Of a DNA stretch of 64,000 bases, positions 53,001 through 61,139 are shown piece by piece. The position numbers and the translations under genes were made by a program. The notes under the pieces were generated by a model. That model worked only from the letters and a program-made list of their open reading frames with translations, made no database searches and was not told where the DNA came from. Source of the DNA: Forficula auricularia (taxonomy: Eukaryota; Arthropoda; Insecta; Dermaptera; Forficulidae). The stretch lies in contig JALMQS010000075.1 of the NCBI GenBank assembly GCA_024734495.1, positions 7,071,493-7,135,492 on the forward strand, given 5' to 3'. The stretch's first letter is position 1. Every line of letters begins with the position of its first letter.

Positions 53001-54788
53001 AGAAAAGAGTTTTGTCTTCTTGTGACCAAAGGCACATATCAACTCTTTTTTTATGGGGTTTTCCATCTTTTGTTGTGTCCTTTTCTTTGATTACGGGTGT
53101 TTTCACTTCTTTGACAGCATTTTGATTTTTATTATCTATCTTCTCTTCTTCCTTAATTTCTAAAAAAAAAAATCTTTATTAAATATTTCTTTTAATTAGT
53201 ATATATTAAATTAAAAACTAAAATCATTGTATTGTTTATAGAGAATAATATTTTGTCGGATCAAAATGTAAAACAAATAGGAATTTTTTAAAAAGAATTT
53301 CCCTCAAAATTCTACTAATATTTGATTGATGATTTAGACTAGCGTTTCCGAAACTTTTTTTTTAATACAATTAAATGCAAGAAGGGGCGCACCAGGAAGA
53401 TGCGGCCCCTATGAATCTCGAAAGATGCCTGCATTACAGAAAAGAAGGAGAAATAGATCAAGAGAAAGAGTGGAGGGCGTAGGTGTTTGTGCACTCAAGT
53501 TTTGAATGTTTGAATGTTATAAGTGATGGAAAAGACGGAGGCCGGGAGAGAGTTCCAGTTCTTCGAAATCATGGTGACAAACTTATTGGCGAATGACGTG
53601 GTCCGGCACTTTTCCAATTTAACTGCGAAAGGGTGCTGGGAATCGGCAAAACGTGTGCTACGCGCAAAGCACACCTTGGGGTGGAATTATCGACTTTAAC
53701 TCAACAGAGCACATACCTTGATAGAATCTATCAAATAAGGAAAGCGTAGAAAGACTTCTTCTATGAGATAGCAAGTCGAGGGAGACGGTAAGAGTCGGAT
53801 CGACGAATAGCCTTTTTGAATTGCGTTCAGGGTGGCAAGAGAATGCTTGGAGGACCCTCCCCATTATAGATGAAGGGAGACAGGAGCGGATTTGGGTCTT
53901 GTAGAAGATGAGAGCGACTGTGGGTCAGTCGTCAGAGTGTCGGGCCGCTGTCCTGAAGTATGCTGGTTCGAGACTGAGTCTAGGCAGAAATTTGCAGTCG
54001 CCTCCTCATGGAAAGCAATGGCAAACTACCAAGAGTATAATTGTCTAGACAACCTCTCCAAACTAGCCGTTCGGAACGGGCGTTAAAAAGTAGGTCCAGT
54101 ATATCTGAGTAAAACAGTTAAACAAACTCAGTACAGGTATATGTGGATAGGTGCCGACGCCCGTTCGAGCATGGCACTATAAGAAGAAGAGGGTGAGAAG
54201 CTGCAGAGATCGTCTGAACCTGAATAAGAAGCCAGTTTTCCTTGCTGCGGATTTTGCCACAGAGGAAATGAAAAAATTTTCAAAGCGAAAACAGTATTTT
54301 TAGTAAAATTTTTATGTAAAAAAGATATATTATTTAAATGGTTAATTTTAATTTTGATAAATGGGCTAATAAAAAAAAATCAGGTTATTTATTTTAAATA
54401 GACTTTATTAAATTCAATAAATTGCTCATTTCAGTGCTGCATGTGCGATGAGTGAATTTTTGTAAAAATCATGCCAAGTTTTTTTTATTTTTTCTGAGAA
54501 CCGGGATTTTTTTTCTGCCGACCAGTAATACAGTTTGGGAAACGCTCATTTAGACAATGTGGCTTGGGATGAATGTTCACCTTTTTTCTCCTCATAGGAA
54601 GAGTTGAGATCAAGTCGTAATTTTTTTGAAACCCGAGCACTGGTTCGTAATTGAAGGCATCCGCCAGTTTCCCCATCTTGTGTGAAAGTCAAAGATCCAA
54701 GTGGCTCAGGTTCCGATTTCAATCCTGAAGAGGAGCTTTCCGATAGTGATGAACTCTCAATCGGCATCGATTTAGAAGATTCAAGCAT
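37972..54788 (-). CDS. crm: cramped / CRAMP1 homologue (14 coding exons)
   Basis: Nuclear chromatin regulator: Polycomb-group gene in Drosophila; vertebrate CRAMP1 is linked to linker-histone expression. Coding exons, 5' to 3': 54788-54581, 53159-52830, 50696-50493, 50411-50221, 50148-49797, 48275-48127, 47997-47776, 46857-46786, 46701-46561, 45453-45216, 41715-41368, 40180-40089, 40001-39894, 38085-37972. Every junction is GT-AG and phases sum to 922 residues plus TAG. SANT-like domain about 110-178 (LWSQEDKTLFFEAITEHGKD, REQIRHFYYRTWHKISKHLK). Conserved blocks: QELYGLINYGELRKR (about 186-200), VTIELTPR-WTRVQSLAQNPR (258-283), GWTLKNATSVTIGEL (460-474), ADFSLSSFLGHLESPLK (851-867), SENSVDYMAKFADLAAEIA (895-913). 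Start fixed by an in-frame TGA nine bases upstream. Introns hold hAT, RTE, MITE, foldback and ribozyme-bearing insertions. Confidence 0.95.
38331..38537. mobile_element. PIF/Harbinger-like MITE, TTA target duplication
   Basis: GGGCCAGTTTTATGTCGGTT and reverse complement at the right end, TTA at 38328-38330 and 38538-38540. Arms of about 75-95 bp almost perfectly paired. The three-base TTA TSD and GGGCC terminus fit PIF/Harbinger. 207 bp, just beyond the 3' end of crm coding sequence within its last intron. Confidence 0.8.
38976..39339. mobile_element. Mariner-type MITE with long inverted arms
   Basis: TA at both edges, GGGTGGACCATTTAACTTTT and the matching right end (ccaaaagttagatggcccac). 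Arms about 110 bp. In crm intron 13. Class inferred from the TA flanks. Confidence 0.6.
39480..39640 (+). pseudogene. LINE 3' fragment, internally deleted
   Basis: LTLYRVQIRPSLVYDSHLWR then SEISFATRMQ, followed directly by the 3' UTR words cccttcttgcattcgatct and an A-rich tail. Same jockey-like family as 53357-54260. Confidence 0.6.
39894..40001 (-). CDS. crm: crm exon 13 (ADFSLSSFLGHL box)
   Basis: VADFSLSSFLGHLESPLKCV, a near-invariant C-terminal CRAMP1 motif. 36 codons, phase 0, donor GTAAGT. Confidence 0.95.
40089..40180 (-). CDS. crm: crm exon 12
   Basis: MDETANVTPPTSPSRILKET then WLNAE; TPP-SPS and W-L motifs precede the ADFSLSSFLGHL box as in vertebrate CRAMP1. Confidence 0.9.
40300..41039. 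mobile_element. TTAA-flanked element, copy 2 (crm intron 11)
   Basis: TTAAGGTAGTTGTTTCGCGA to GGCGGAACAACTACCTTAA. Full-length relative to 25122-25803, in the opposite orientation. No ORF. Confidence 0.8.
41368..41715 (-). CDS. crm: crm exon 11
   Basis: Low-complexity Ser/Thr/Pro with a conserved-looking NISNLLGMSTSDND stretch. Donor GTCAGT chosen because only phase 1 joins the next exon; the frame is open 72 bases further into the intron. Confidence 0.75.
42727..43110 (-). pseudogene. LINE 3' fragment (jockey-like, same subfamily as 14919-16508)
   Basis: Minus strand IKSIIPPKASFARNTRFSKI and [20 protein letters not shown], then 3' UTR ggttgtaccttcttggtgca and poly(A) at 42727-42740. In crm intron 10. 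Confidence 0.75.
43280..45198. mobile_element. TTAA-flanked element, copy 3, interrupted by an RTE LINE
   Basis: Starts TTAAGGTACTTGTTTCGAGA; its right end is degraded (gtgaaacaactaaattaaaa). The interior is split by the insertion at 43721-44912. Right end abuts crm exon 10. Confidence 0.75.
43721..44912 (-). pseudogene. RTE-like LINE reverse transcriptase, 5'-truncated
   Basis: TSD taaaaaatgtatta at 43707-43720 and 44913-44926. Minus-strand frame about 44880-43888 is open for about 330 codons: FFPVKRGVRQGDPLSPALFN, NNLRFADDIVLIA (RT catalytic box FADD), LKTCVFPTLLYGSQTW, and the RTE C-terminus KWRWAGHIARM, RSRGRPPRRWND. The first half of RT and the endonuclease are missing. A poly(A)-like run lies on its 5' side (44883-44907), which is unusual. 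Confidence 0.85.
45216..45453 (-). CDS. crm: crm exon 10
   Basis: KFRPRYCNRRGRTNRSKQVV, basic, then a Ser/Thr-rich segment. Donor GTATAA, phase 1. A TTAA-flanked element ends 18 bases beyond the donor. Confidence 0.85.
45511..46336. mobile_element. hAT element, non-autonomous
   Basis: Left CAGTGCTGTGGAGTCGGCAA, right CTCCGACTACACAGCCCTG; flanks ATATAAAC and AGATAAAC (7 of 8 match). 826 bp including the nested MITE. No transposase. In crm intron 9. Confidence 0.8.
46115..46274. mobile_element. 160-bp MITE nested in the hAT element
   Basis: CGAGGGGTGAACCGCGACCT to GCGGTTCACCCCTCG with TSD ATTTTTCC at 46107-46114 and 46275-46282. Same family as 4754-5109 and 48584-48738, opposite orientation. 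Confidence 0.92.
46561..46701 (-). CDS. crm: crm exon 9
   Basis: 47 codons, NDDIFRRPIAPLQFKSKFNN and FKKQLE; phase 0 at both ends. Confidence 0.85.
46786..46857 (-). CDS. crm: crm exon 8 (Cys/His motif)
   Basis: 24 codons, VQCPCGHVCSPTKNSKKSTA. The CxCxHxC cluster could bind a metal ion (inference). Phase 0 at both ends. Confidence 0.82.
46910..47740. mobile_element. Foldback element in crm intron 7
   Basis: Arms about 46910-47155 and 47495-47740 (cagatcgcggcgcc-type ends, gaaaccacggaaaccgtagt / actacagtttccgtggtttc). Centre has a separate palindrome of cggttcgg words (47335-47445). Confidence 0.75.
47776..47997 (-). CDS. crm: crm exon 7
   Basis: FGQDSKVQLDYWWD, a Pro/Lys/Glu linker, then ETLKQLLSIARLNYRKTK. 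74 codons, phase 0 at both ends. Confidence 0.88.
48127..48275 (-). CDS. crm: crm exon 6
   Basis: Ends EGWTLKNATSVTIGELYLM, a conserved CRAMP1 motif (G-WTL-NA-TLTIGQL). Donor GTGAGT. Confidence 0.93.
48325..48356 (-). ncRNA. Hammerhead-like relic
   Basis: Minus strand CTGAAGA, then GTCCGCAAAGTCGAC (imperfect stem II), GAAT instead of GAAA. Decayed member of the motif family, in crm intron 5. Confidence 0.3.
48584..48738. mobile_element. 155-bp MITE, 8-bp TSD
   Basis: CGAGGGGTGAACCGCGATTG to CGCGGTTCACCCCTCG; TSD ACAATTAC at 48576-48583 and 48739-48746. Intact, in crm intron 5. Confidence 0.92.
49140..49625. repeat. Two abutting dispersed repeats
   Basis: 49140-49480 is related to the Helitron-like block at 10300-10560 (gtatacaaaatttggttgag). 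49495-49620 matches 12395-12518 (atttttttaatcaaaatagt, gcacgattacaatacttgac). Crm intron 5. Confidence 0.55.
49797..50148 (-). CDS. crm: crm exon 5
   Basis: LLRLAPRRNANINLPTVNLT, then a highly charged helix (QKTKQKKKRQREEAKKLAQE). Largest coding exon of crm; phase 1 at its end. Confidence 0.9.
50221..50411 (-). CDS. crm: crm exon 4
   Basis: LPSRVTIELTPRRNEDWTRV and QSLAQNPRIQTVFPLQRRLN. Matches family P-A-RVTVEL and W-RVQSLAQNPRL motifs. Confidence 0.95.
50493..50696 (-). CDS. crm: crm exon 3
   Basis: GINRGTQELYGLINYGELRK, then RIRTPLCKALRSLNEL, the conserved block directly after the SANT domain in CRAMP1 proteins. Confidence 0.95.
51031..51713. mobile_element. Hairpin-type tRNA-like SINE, inverted double copy
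   Basis: Minus-strand core 51119-51215 and plus-strand core 51470-51592 (GACTGCCCGGAAAGCATGTT, B box GGTTCGACTCC, GGGGATGAATCCCC). The plus core is clasped by arms about 51340-51460 and 51593-51713. A 22-base C run at 51119-51140 interrupts the minus core. In crm intron 2. Confidence 0.65.
51958..52540. mobile_element. Inverted-repeat element with hammerhead-like motif (crm intron 2)
   Basis: Arms about 51985-52110 and 52335-52465 share gaaacaaagaggttgtcctc and gtcttcgaaact. Centre includes ggggtcaataccgtatgg. Related 5' words to 22690-22740. Confidence 0.6.
52081..52115 (-). ncRNA. Hammerhead-ribozyme-like motif
   Basis: Minus strand CTGATGA, extra T, stem II GAAGA-GCAAG-TCTTC, GAAA, stem III ACU-AU-AGU, C. 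Core intact; stem I weak. It lies in the sense orientation of crm. The partner arm keeps only the GAAAC...AGTC half. Confidence 0.45.
52830..53159 (-). CDS. crm: crm exon 2 (SANT-like domain)
   Basis: Residues 70-179: Lys/Glu-rich linker then VDMCLWSQEDKTLFFEAITE through HFYYRTWHKISKHLKFPE. The key aromatic residues (W114, F122, F123, W168) are present. Strongest single match of the gene. Confidence 0.97.
53357..54260 (-). pseudogene. jockey-like LINE 3' part in crm intron 1
   Basis: Minus strand: TTRPKSAPVS-like IRS region, SLHRRSLSTLSLFDRFYQGM-like motif (seen as LSHRRSLSTLSLFDRFYQGM), [10 protein letters not shown], then 3' UTR gcgccccttcttgcatttaa and poly(A) at 53357-53366. Frameshifted; a SINE interrupts it at 53915-54181. 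Confidence 0.75.
53915..54181 (+). mobile_element. tRNA-derived SINE inserted in the LINE
   Basis: Flanks agaagatgagag / agaagaagaggg (10 of 12). Head with GGTCAGTCGTCAGAG and B box GGTTCGAGACT; centre tggaaagcaatggcaaacta, a block seen in several SINE families; tail ends gcactata. Confidence 0.7.
54581..54788 (-). CDS. crm: crm coding exon 1
   Basis: Residues 1-69 plus one base; Ser-rich acidic start then LQLRTSARVSKKLRLDL, the basic motif before the SANT domain in the family. Donor GTGAAC. Apparent frames running past it enter intron. Confidence 0.88.
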
Positions 54789-54820
54789 TCTTGCTCAATC
54801 CACACATTCATTCACTCTAA

Positions 54821-54840
54821 GCTATAATAGAAAAAAGAAA
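54821..54840 (-). promoter_or_regulatory. Probable splice acceptor before crm coding exon 1
   Basis: Minus strand shows a pyrimidine tract and TTCTATTATAG ending 33 bases upstream of the ATG. This suggests a non-coding 5' exon further upstream, in or beyond the MITE at 54916-55587. No upstream exon or core promoter could be identified. Confidence 0.5.
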
Positions 54841-54915
54841 TATATATAATTATACCTCTATTAATTTATTTCTAGATAATATACTTATTAAAACGTTAGT
54901 TTTTAATTTTTATTT

Positions 54916-55587
54916 TTAAGGACGTTCCCTAATAAATCGATTTTCTTGCAATCCTTTTAAAACTGTGAATACGCATATTTATAAGTGTTCTTTATACGTG
55001 CAAATTTTTTTCAATAGTCCTTGCGGCACTAAATTTGTAAATATTGACCTTTGAAATTTGCATATTTAACACGCGAACTCTATCCCGATTGATGTTAAAA
55101 AGAGTATTTCATTAAATAACAATCGTAATTTTCTTGAAATTATTTTGAAAAACTGAGAATCATTGACTGAAGATATAAGAAATAATTTTCTGTTAAAATA
55201 ATTGTCAAGCGGTATTCGTTTTGTATGAAAAATGTTAAAAATTAGGTACTTTTGATGGTTTTCATTTTCTCTCTCATGGCATGGCAAGTGAGAGATGGTG
55301 ACTTGGCAACGTCGCACTAAAATCACTAAATTTTTCCATATCTAAAAAACTTCTGCAGCTGGTGTATTTGAAATTTTTAGCTAACTATACTGTTCTCATC
55401 TGGAATTTCGCATTGAGCTGTTTCATGAAGTTTTTTTTTTTTTTATTCTTTGTCTTTTGGCGTCGGTAAGAATGGAAAGTACCCAGAACCGAGAAACGAC
55501 GCAGTGAAAATATTTTTGCCTTTTTGCTCATGTGAGAGTAGGAGAAAGAGGGAACTGCATCTGAGCTATATTAGGGAACGTCCTTAA
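54916..55587. mobile_element. MITE with TTAAGGACGTTCCCTAAT termini
   Basis: TTAAGGACGTTCCCTAAT and exact reverse complement ATTAGGGAACGTCCTTAA. 672 bp, no supported ORF. Lies just upstream of crm coding exon 1. TTAA may be the target duplication. Confidence 0.8.
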
Positions 55588-55696
55588 GCAAATGAACCGC
55601 ACAAGTTAATTTATTAAATAATTCTGAAGGTTAATTTTACAAATCTAGAAATTATTTTATTTATTTTTTTTTTTTTTTTTGAAAAAAAGGAGAAAA

Positions 55697-55773
55697 TGAA
55701 ATTGAGCACCCGAAAGGATTTGAACCTGCGAACTATCTCATTTAGCCCAAGAGTCTTAAGCAATTGGATCACG
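55697..55773 (-). mobile_element. tRNA-like SINE head
   Basis: Minus strand 77 bases from GAGAACCCG to GGGTGCTC with pairing ends (one mismatch), B box GGTTCAAATCC, then an A-rich tail (oligo-T at 55661-55680 on the plus strand). The anticodon stem does not pair well, so a SINE or tRNA pseudogene is preferred to a tRNA gene. Confidence 0.55.
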
Positions 55774-55849
55774 GGTTCTCTCCTGAAGAAATAGCTCTAT
55801 GATCGAATCTCTTTTCCCCTTTTTGACGCTTTTTCATTGATTGATAGTT

Positions 55850-56630
55850 TTTGTTTTTAGATAGATAATTTACTTTTTTTAAACTTTAGTTTATAATTTT
55901 TTTTTTTAAGTAAATGAATAGCGCAAGTAAAATAATTTATTAATTTTATTTCATTTTTTCCTGTGTGAAAAGGAAACAATTAAAATTACTCTACGTTATT
56001 TACAGAAGTTTTATTAATTTATCTCATTTTTCATGAAGAAATTTTGATTTCAATTCCACTTCTTGGGGCAAATATAAGTTGGGTTTTTATATTAAGTAAT
56101 GGAAATACTTTTTTTTTTTAGTGAAAAGGTCTCTAGATACCTATAGTTTTTAGAAAATTTCACTATGTGTATAAATTTTACTGCTAGGCCTTAGAACCAA
56201 TAATCATGAGGTTTTGTTTATAAAGTAAGCAAGTGGTGGATTCGATTTTTAAATTATTTTATAGAGAACTTTATTAGTGTTATTCACACTTTTGGGTATA
56301 AAAATATCAATTCCACCAGAAATCCGATTCTTATAAAAAAATTTTATTGGATTTATTATTCAGGGAAAAATAAATGAGAGTGTTCTTTAGTTAATTCGAG
56401 ATATTATGGATTTGTTTCTAACATGTCATAAGGATTACATTCATTCCCTCTGAAATTAAACCCAAGTACCAAAATGCTATACAAGTCAATAGATGTCATT
56501 CGAACGCAAAAAAATTATTAATTAACATATTATTTATAGCATATTAATTAAGTAGATGACACTAGTCTCAATGATTTTTCTAATAAACTCTCGGCATTTT
56601 GAAATCTCTAATTACTCTAATAAATCAGTC
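55850..56630. other. Upstream intergenic DNA
   Basis: No gene. 56390-56510 resembles the SINE-like block at 28832-29000 (accaagtaccaaaatgc, B-box complement ttaaaccc). Confidence 0.45.
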
Positions 56631-56632
56631 TA

Positions 56633-57372
56633 ACGGCCGGTTCACACAAGGTTTGTTCCACTAATTGTTTGTCTGCTTGTTTTGCTGCTAGATGGCTATG
56701 AGGCTTGATCTGGCGATTGATGTCTTGCTTGTTTTTTGCCTCTTCGCTTCACACGCCCCGTGTTCATAAGCTTGCTGGTTATGTTGCGGGCGCAACTGAC
56801 AGCCTAAAACAATGAACCTTTGAACCAAACAGCTGGGGTATCATCTGTCGCATTCCGTATGTCACCCACTTGATAAAATAATGTTTTCCAACTGGCTCCC
56901 ACTCAAAACCATCCCACGAGCAAGCACGATAATAGAACATGTCATATCTTTAAAATCAAGCAAGAGAGCCATCCAAATTGCAAGCAGAGCTCCCATCCCA
57001 GAAACAGGTGGAGAAAAAAGCCTCGGTGCAGCGGACTCAATAAAGGCCCCTTCACACGAGGCATTTTTGGCTGCTAGATTCTGTGCTGGGACCTCTCCTG
57101 ACAATTGAGCTGGCTGCCGAGATGGAATGATGTCACTAAAGACTCTAACTAGCAAGCTTGCTAGATTTCAAGGATAGGACATGGGCTATTTTCCGGGCTC
57201 ATTTCTCATCAACTGTCACTGCGCAGTCAACATAACCATCTAGCTTTGGAGCCCGCGTCGTGTGAACACAAGAGCCAAAAAAAACATCACGAGATCTAGC
57301 CCCAGAGTAGGCTTCAATCACAGCTGCTAAACAAAGCAGAAAAACAGTAGGAAAAATAGCCTCGTGTGAGGC
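56633..57372. mobile_element. Composite element with GGCC-TTCACAC termini
   Basis: Left CGGCCGGTTCACACAAGG, right GCCTCGTGTGAGGCGGTC; an internal ggccccttcacacgaggcat suggests a second terminus inside, so two nested or fused copies. Less AT-rich than the surroundings. Confidence 0.5.
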
Positions 57373-57524
57373 GGTCTTAAGAGCTACACTGATCTGACAG
57401 ACAGGCATTATAGTGAGATTAGTTGGAAAAAAATAGATTTCGAACTTTATCATCGGGAAAAATTAATTTATTATTTGCACGAAATTTTCTCTGGAGAGAG
57501 ACGGACTGGTATAACTTTTAATTG

Positions 57525-57968
57525 AAAGTAATGGAAGGCAGCCCAAGGGTAGTGAGGAAAGAAAAAATTATCACATATCCAAATAAGGTGTAATTTATTG
57601 GAATTATTTATATTTCCTTTCAATCAGACGTTTCGGAAGATTCTTCCCTCTTTATTCAGGGGTTTAAGGGGTCAATGAAGGAAACAAATAAAATGCTTCC
57701 TTCCTCTTCTACAGCAGTGTTTAAAACTTTTTTTCATGTTTCTGCTAAGGAAGAAAAAAGTTTTAAACACTGCTGTGGAGAGAGGAAGGAACCATTTTAT
57801 TTGTTTCCTTCATTGACCCCTTGAAACCCTGAAGAAGGAGGGAAGAATCCTTCGAAACGTCGGTTTGAAAGGAAAGGAGGAGGGAATCCAATAAATTACA
57901 CCTTATTTGGATATGTGTTAATTTTATTTTCCTCACTACCCCTTGGGTACCTTCCATTACTTTCAATT
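57525..57968. mobile_element. Palindrome with a well-formed hammerhead-like motif
   Basis: Runs from gaaagtaatggaaggcagcc to its complement at 57950-57968. Inner arms aaacactgctgt / acagcagtgttt. Centre about 57735. The left arm has CTGAATA, a mutated box; the right arm is intact. Confidence 0.75.
57829..57861 (+). ncRNA. Hammerhead-ribozyme-like motif, complete three-stem fold
   Basis: CTGAAGA, extra A, stem II GGA/TCC region with a large loop (AAGGA/TCCTT possible if the last A of the box joins), GAAA, AC/GU, C. Stem I: AAACC with GGUUU beside the core, small internal loop, then CCUU with AAGG. Confidence 0.55.
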
Positions 57969-58134
57969 ATTAATTTATTAATTTCGTTTCCAGGATGTCG
58001 TCATAATCGCCTTCGAAACAATCGCTAATTTCTATTTAAACTATATGGTATGGTTATTGTTTAAATTAAGAATCACACAAGTTGTTTGTAAAATTATATT
58101 TTAAACTACTTTACCCTAGAATAACATAGTTCAT

Positions 58135-58215
58135 TGGATAAAGTTTAGCAACGATCCGTTGCAGTTTATTTACTTAATTATTAGTTTCGATGGCTTAACT
58201 TCAACCATCATCAGG
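58135..58215 (-). repeat. Hammerhead-like half motif plus shared terminal block
   Basis: Minus strand CTGATGA, stem II GATGG/CCATC, GAAAC but no GTC. Followed by the block attggataaagtttagcaac that also occurs at 12250-12290, where no ribozyme is present. Confidence 0.35.
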
Positions 58216-58476
58216 AAAAGTAATGGAATTAAACCATTAAAACTATAGACAAATAAATAAAATATGTAAATATATTGGCTGGTTATTGAATCATTTCGGC
58301 ATAGAAATCCCAGAAACACTTGACATTCATAATAAAAATAAATTTCATTAAAAACAAAGATGAGAAATAATCCAAAATTCATTCTTTAATGGAATCTGTT
58401 TGATTTAAAATTCGATATTTATTTAATCAAACCAGTATTTTGTTTGATTTTCATTTTTCAATTGTTCATGGATTTT

Positions 58477-58806
58477 AATGAGTTTAGAAAGACAGTACGA
58501 CATTTCAAAATATTTCATTGCATCAAAATGTCTTGTCTATTTTTTTTAAATTCATTAAAAATCTACAAAAAATGGAACAATTCAAATCAAACAAAGTGCT
58601 GGTTTGATTTTTAAAAAGAAATTTTCATTTCAATTTTTTGTTCAATGAGTTTAGAAATACAGTACGACATTTCAAAATATTTCATTGCATTGAAATGTCT
58701 TGTCTATTTTTTTAAATTCATTAAAAATCTACAAAAAATGGACCAATTCAAATCACAAAGTGCTGGTTTTATTTTTAAAATGAAATTTTCATTTCAATTT
58801 TCCTAT
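58477..58806 (+). repeat. Tandem duplication, 167-bp unit
   Basis: aatgagtttagaaa-acagtacgac...aaagtgctggttt repeated at 58477 and 58644, about 90 percent alike. Confidence 0.85.
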
Positions 58807-59316
58807 CCAAAATGAAAATTTATTACAAAATAAAACGAGACAAGTTAATAAAATTTCTGCAAATGGCGGTGAAGAATTTTTCTATTTTCTTTGCCATTTA
58901 AATATTTTTCAAACTAAAGTGAATTAATACACGGACATACCTTACATTATTACCCAATTGTCATTAATGAAAGAATGGTTTCATTATATGACAAAATACA
59001 GGATTAAATAGGCACAGGGTAAAAAAAAACAATAATAAACAAACGGGTGTGTTAAGTCAACGGGAGAAAGAAAACTTGCCTCTGTCTCAACTGGAAACTC
59101 GGTTAAGTCAAACGGATACCAACCTCTCGGTCAATTCGATTTAGACATTTTTTATAAATGAAACCAATAGAAACGAATACACGGCTGTTTCAACCAATTC
59201 ATTAACATTCCTTAACTGTCGTTTTATTTAATTTTCCCCTTTAGATTATATTTCAAATAAAATTAAACAGCAAAATTAGAGAGGCAAACAAGAACACTGG
59301 CGCGTTCCTTTGAGGA

Positions 59317-60551
59317 ATGGATTAAAAAAATTGAAATCGTTTAATAAAAGAATGTTTAAAAATTCTTACAAATAAATAATTAAAATTTCTATAATGTATT
59401 AAGCCAAATTCAGTCATTTAAGTTATTATAAAACAGATAAAAATGTGAACCTTCTATCGAACTTCATCGGAACGATCTGTGTTACTTCCCAACACAACAC
59501 TGGCGATTAATATATGTATATGAAATCATTGTAAATTTTTCATTAAATCATTCGCTTACTGTTGTCAAAACTGTTTTGTAGATGAAGTCTTTTATCAGAG
59601 ATTCTAAATATGTGGTAAGAGAATGGACGCTGTGAACGGGGGTGTACTTGCAACGCAACCCCTAGTTTATAAAATAACTCGGCAATGTTAAAATTAGAAT
59701 GTTTAAGTAATAATGGATCTTCATTAGAATAAATAGTTTAGTCAATTTTGATATATGATATGAACTATGAAGAAACTTTTTTTATTTATTTATTTTTTTA
59801 TTATTATTTATTAAGATCCTCTTCTGGGTAATTCTGCCGGCGTTCTAATGTACCATAGGTCAATTACCCTGTTCCCAGAGAAATAATGTACAGACAAATA
59901 TATAATAGAGGTGTGTATCAAATAGGAGTCTTGATGAGTAATGGATTAAAAAATTGAAATCGTTTAATAAAATAATGTTTAAAAATTCTTACAAATAAAT
60001 AATTAAAATTTCTATAATGTATTAAGCCAAATTTAACTCATTTAAGTTATTACAAAACAGATAAAAATGTGAACCTTCTATTGAACTTCTGAACGATCAT
60101 GGATAAGCGTCTGTGCTACTTTCCAACAAAACACTCTCGAGATTAATATATATATATATTGTAAAATTTTCATTAAATCATTCGCTTACTGTTCTCAAAA
60201 CTGTTTTGTAGATATAAGTCTTTTATAAGAGATTCTAAATATGTGGTAAGAGAATGGACGCTGTGAACGGGGCTGTACTTGCAACCCCTAGTTTATAAAA
60301 TAACTCGGCAATGTTAAAATTAGAATGTTTAAGAAATAATGGATCTTCATTGGAATAAATAGTTTAGTCAATGTTAACATAATATATGATATGAACTATG
60401 AAAAAAACTATTTTTATTTTTTTATTTATTAAGATACTCTTCTGGGTAATTCTGCCGGCGTTCATATGTACCATAGGTCAATTACCTTGTTCCCAGAGAA
60501 GTAATGTACACACAAATATATAATAGAAGTGTGTATCAAATAGGAGTCTTG
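59317..60551 (+). repeat. Tandem duplication, about 620-bp unit
   Basis: 59317-59935 and 59940-60551: aatggattaaaaaattgaaa ... gtgtgtatcaaataggagtc in both. Differences are small indels and a few substitutions. No coding content. Confidence 0.92.
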
Positions 60552-61139
60552 TTAAGAATTTTCATTCATACTTTCTAGAAAATTTAAAAAATGAAAACTG
60601 GACATATGAAGACGAAAATAAGCTTTTTAGTGCTGGGGCATTAGTGACTTTATTTAATTAGAATAAATGTCATGGTAAGTAATTTCATTTAAAATAAAGA
60701 GAAAGAGCGGAACGTCGAGTCCTACCATGGGTCAAAGAAATCGAATGAGCTAGAAAAGACTTGAATTTCCGAATAGTTTTATTGCTAGATTATGAATTGC
60801 ATCCACGGTATTAAAGAGAATGACCATCCTCACAAGTGCAAACAGAAACAACAAGGAATTTGTATTTTGTTTAATGTCAGAAGTAAAGTAGGGCCTAGAC
60901 GGTCAATCATTTTGATCAAAAGATTGAGCCAATCATTGACTCAATCATTCCCTCAATCAAAATAAATCTTTTGATCAAAACTCATTCTTTGTAGAGTTTT
61001 CTTTTAAAAGAGAATTAAATATTATATATTTTAGCCTAATTCTATTTAAATAGAATTTTACAGGGAAACAATCCACCTCGGTGAAAAAAATTATTTTTTA
61101 TAATACCAGTCGCGAAAGAGAGATTTCCGAAAGACGTTG

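Noticed and set aside
55697..55773. Possible tRNA gene on the minus strand
   Set aside because: Acceptor ends pair with one mismatch but the anticodon arm does not fold and an A-rich tail follows; SINE head preferred.
56862..57453. Opposed 97- and 84-codon frames in the composite element
   Set aside because: No homology seen, frames overlap on both strands, and terminal repeats indicate a non-coding transposon.
58135..58215. Another complete hammerhead
   Set aside because: CTGATGA, stem II and GAAAC are present but no GTC closing stem III; kept only as a degenerate repeat.
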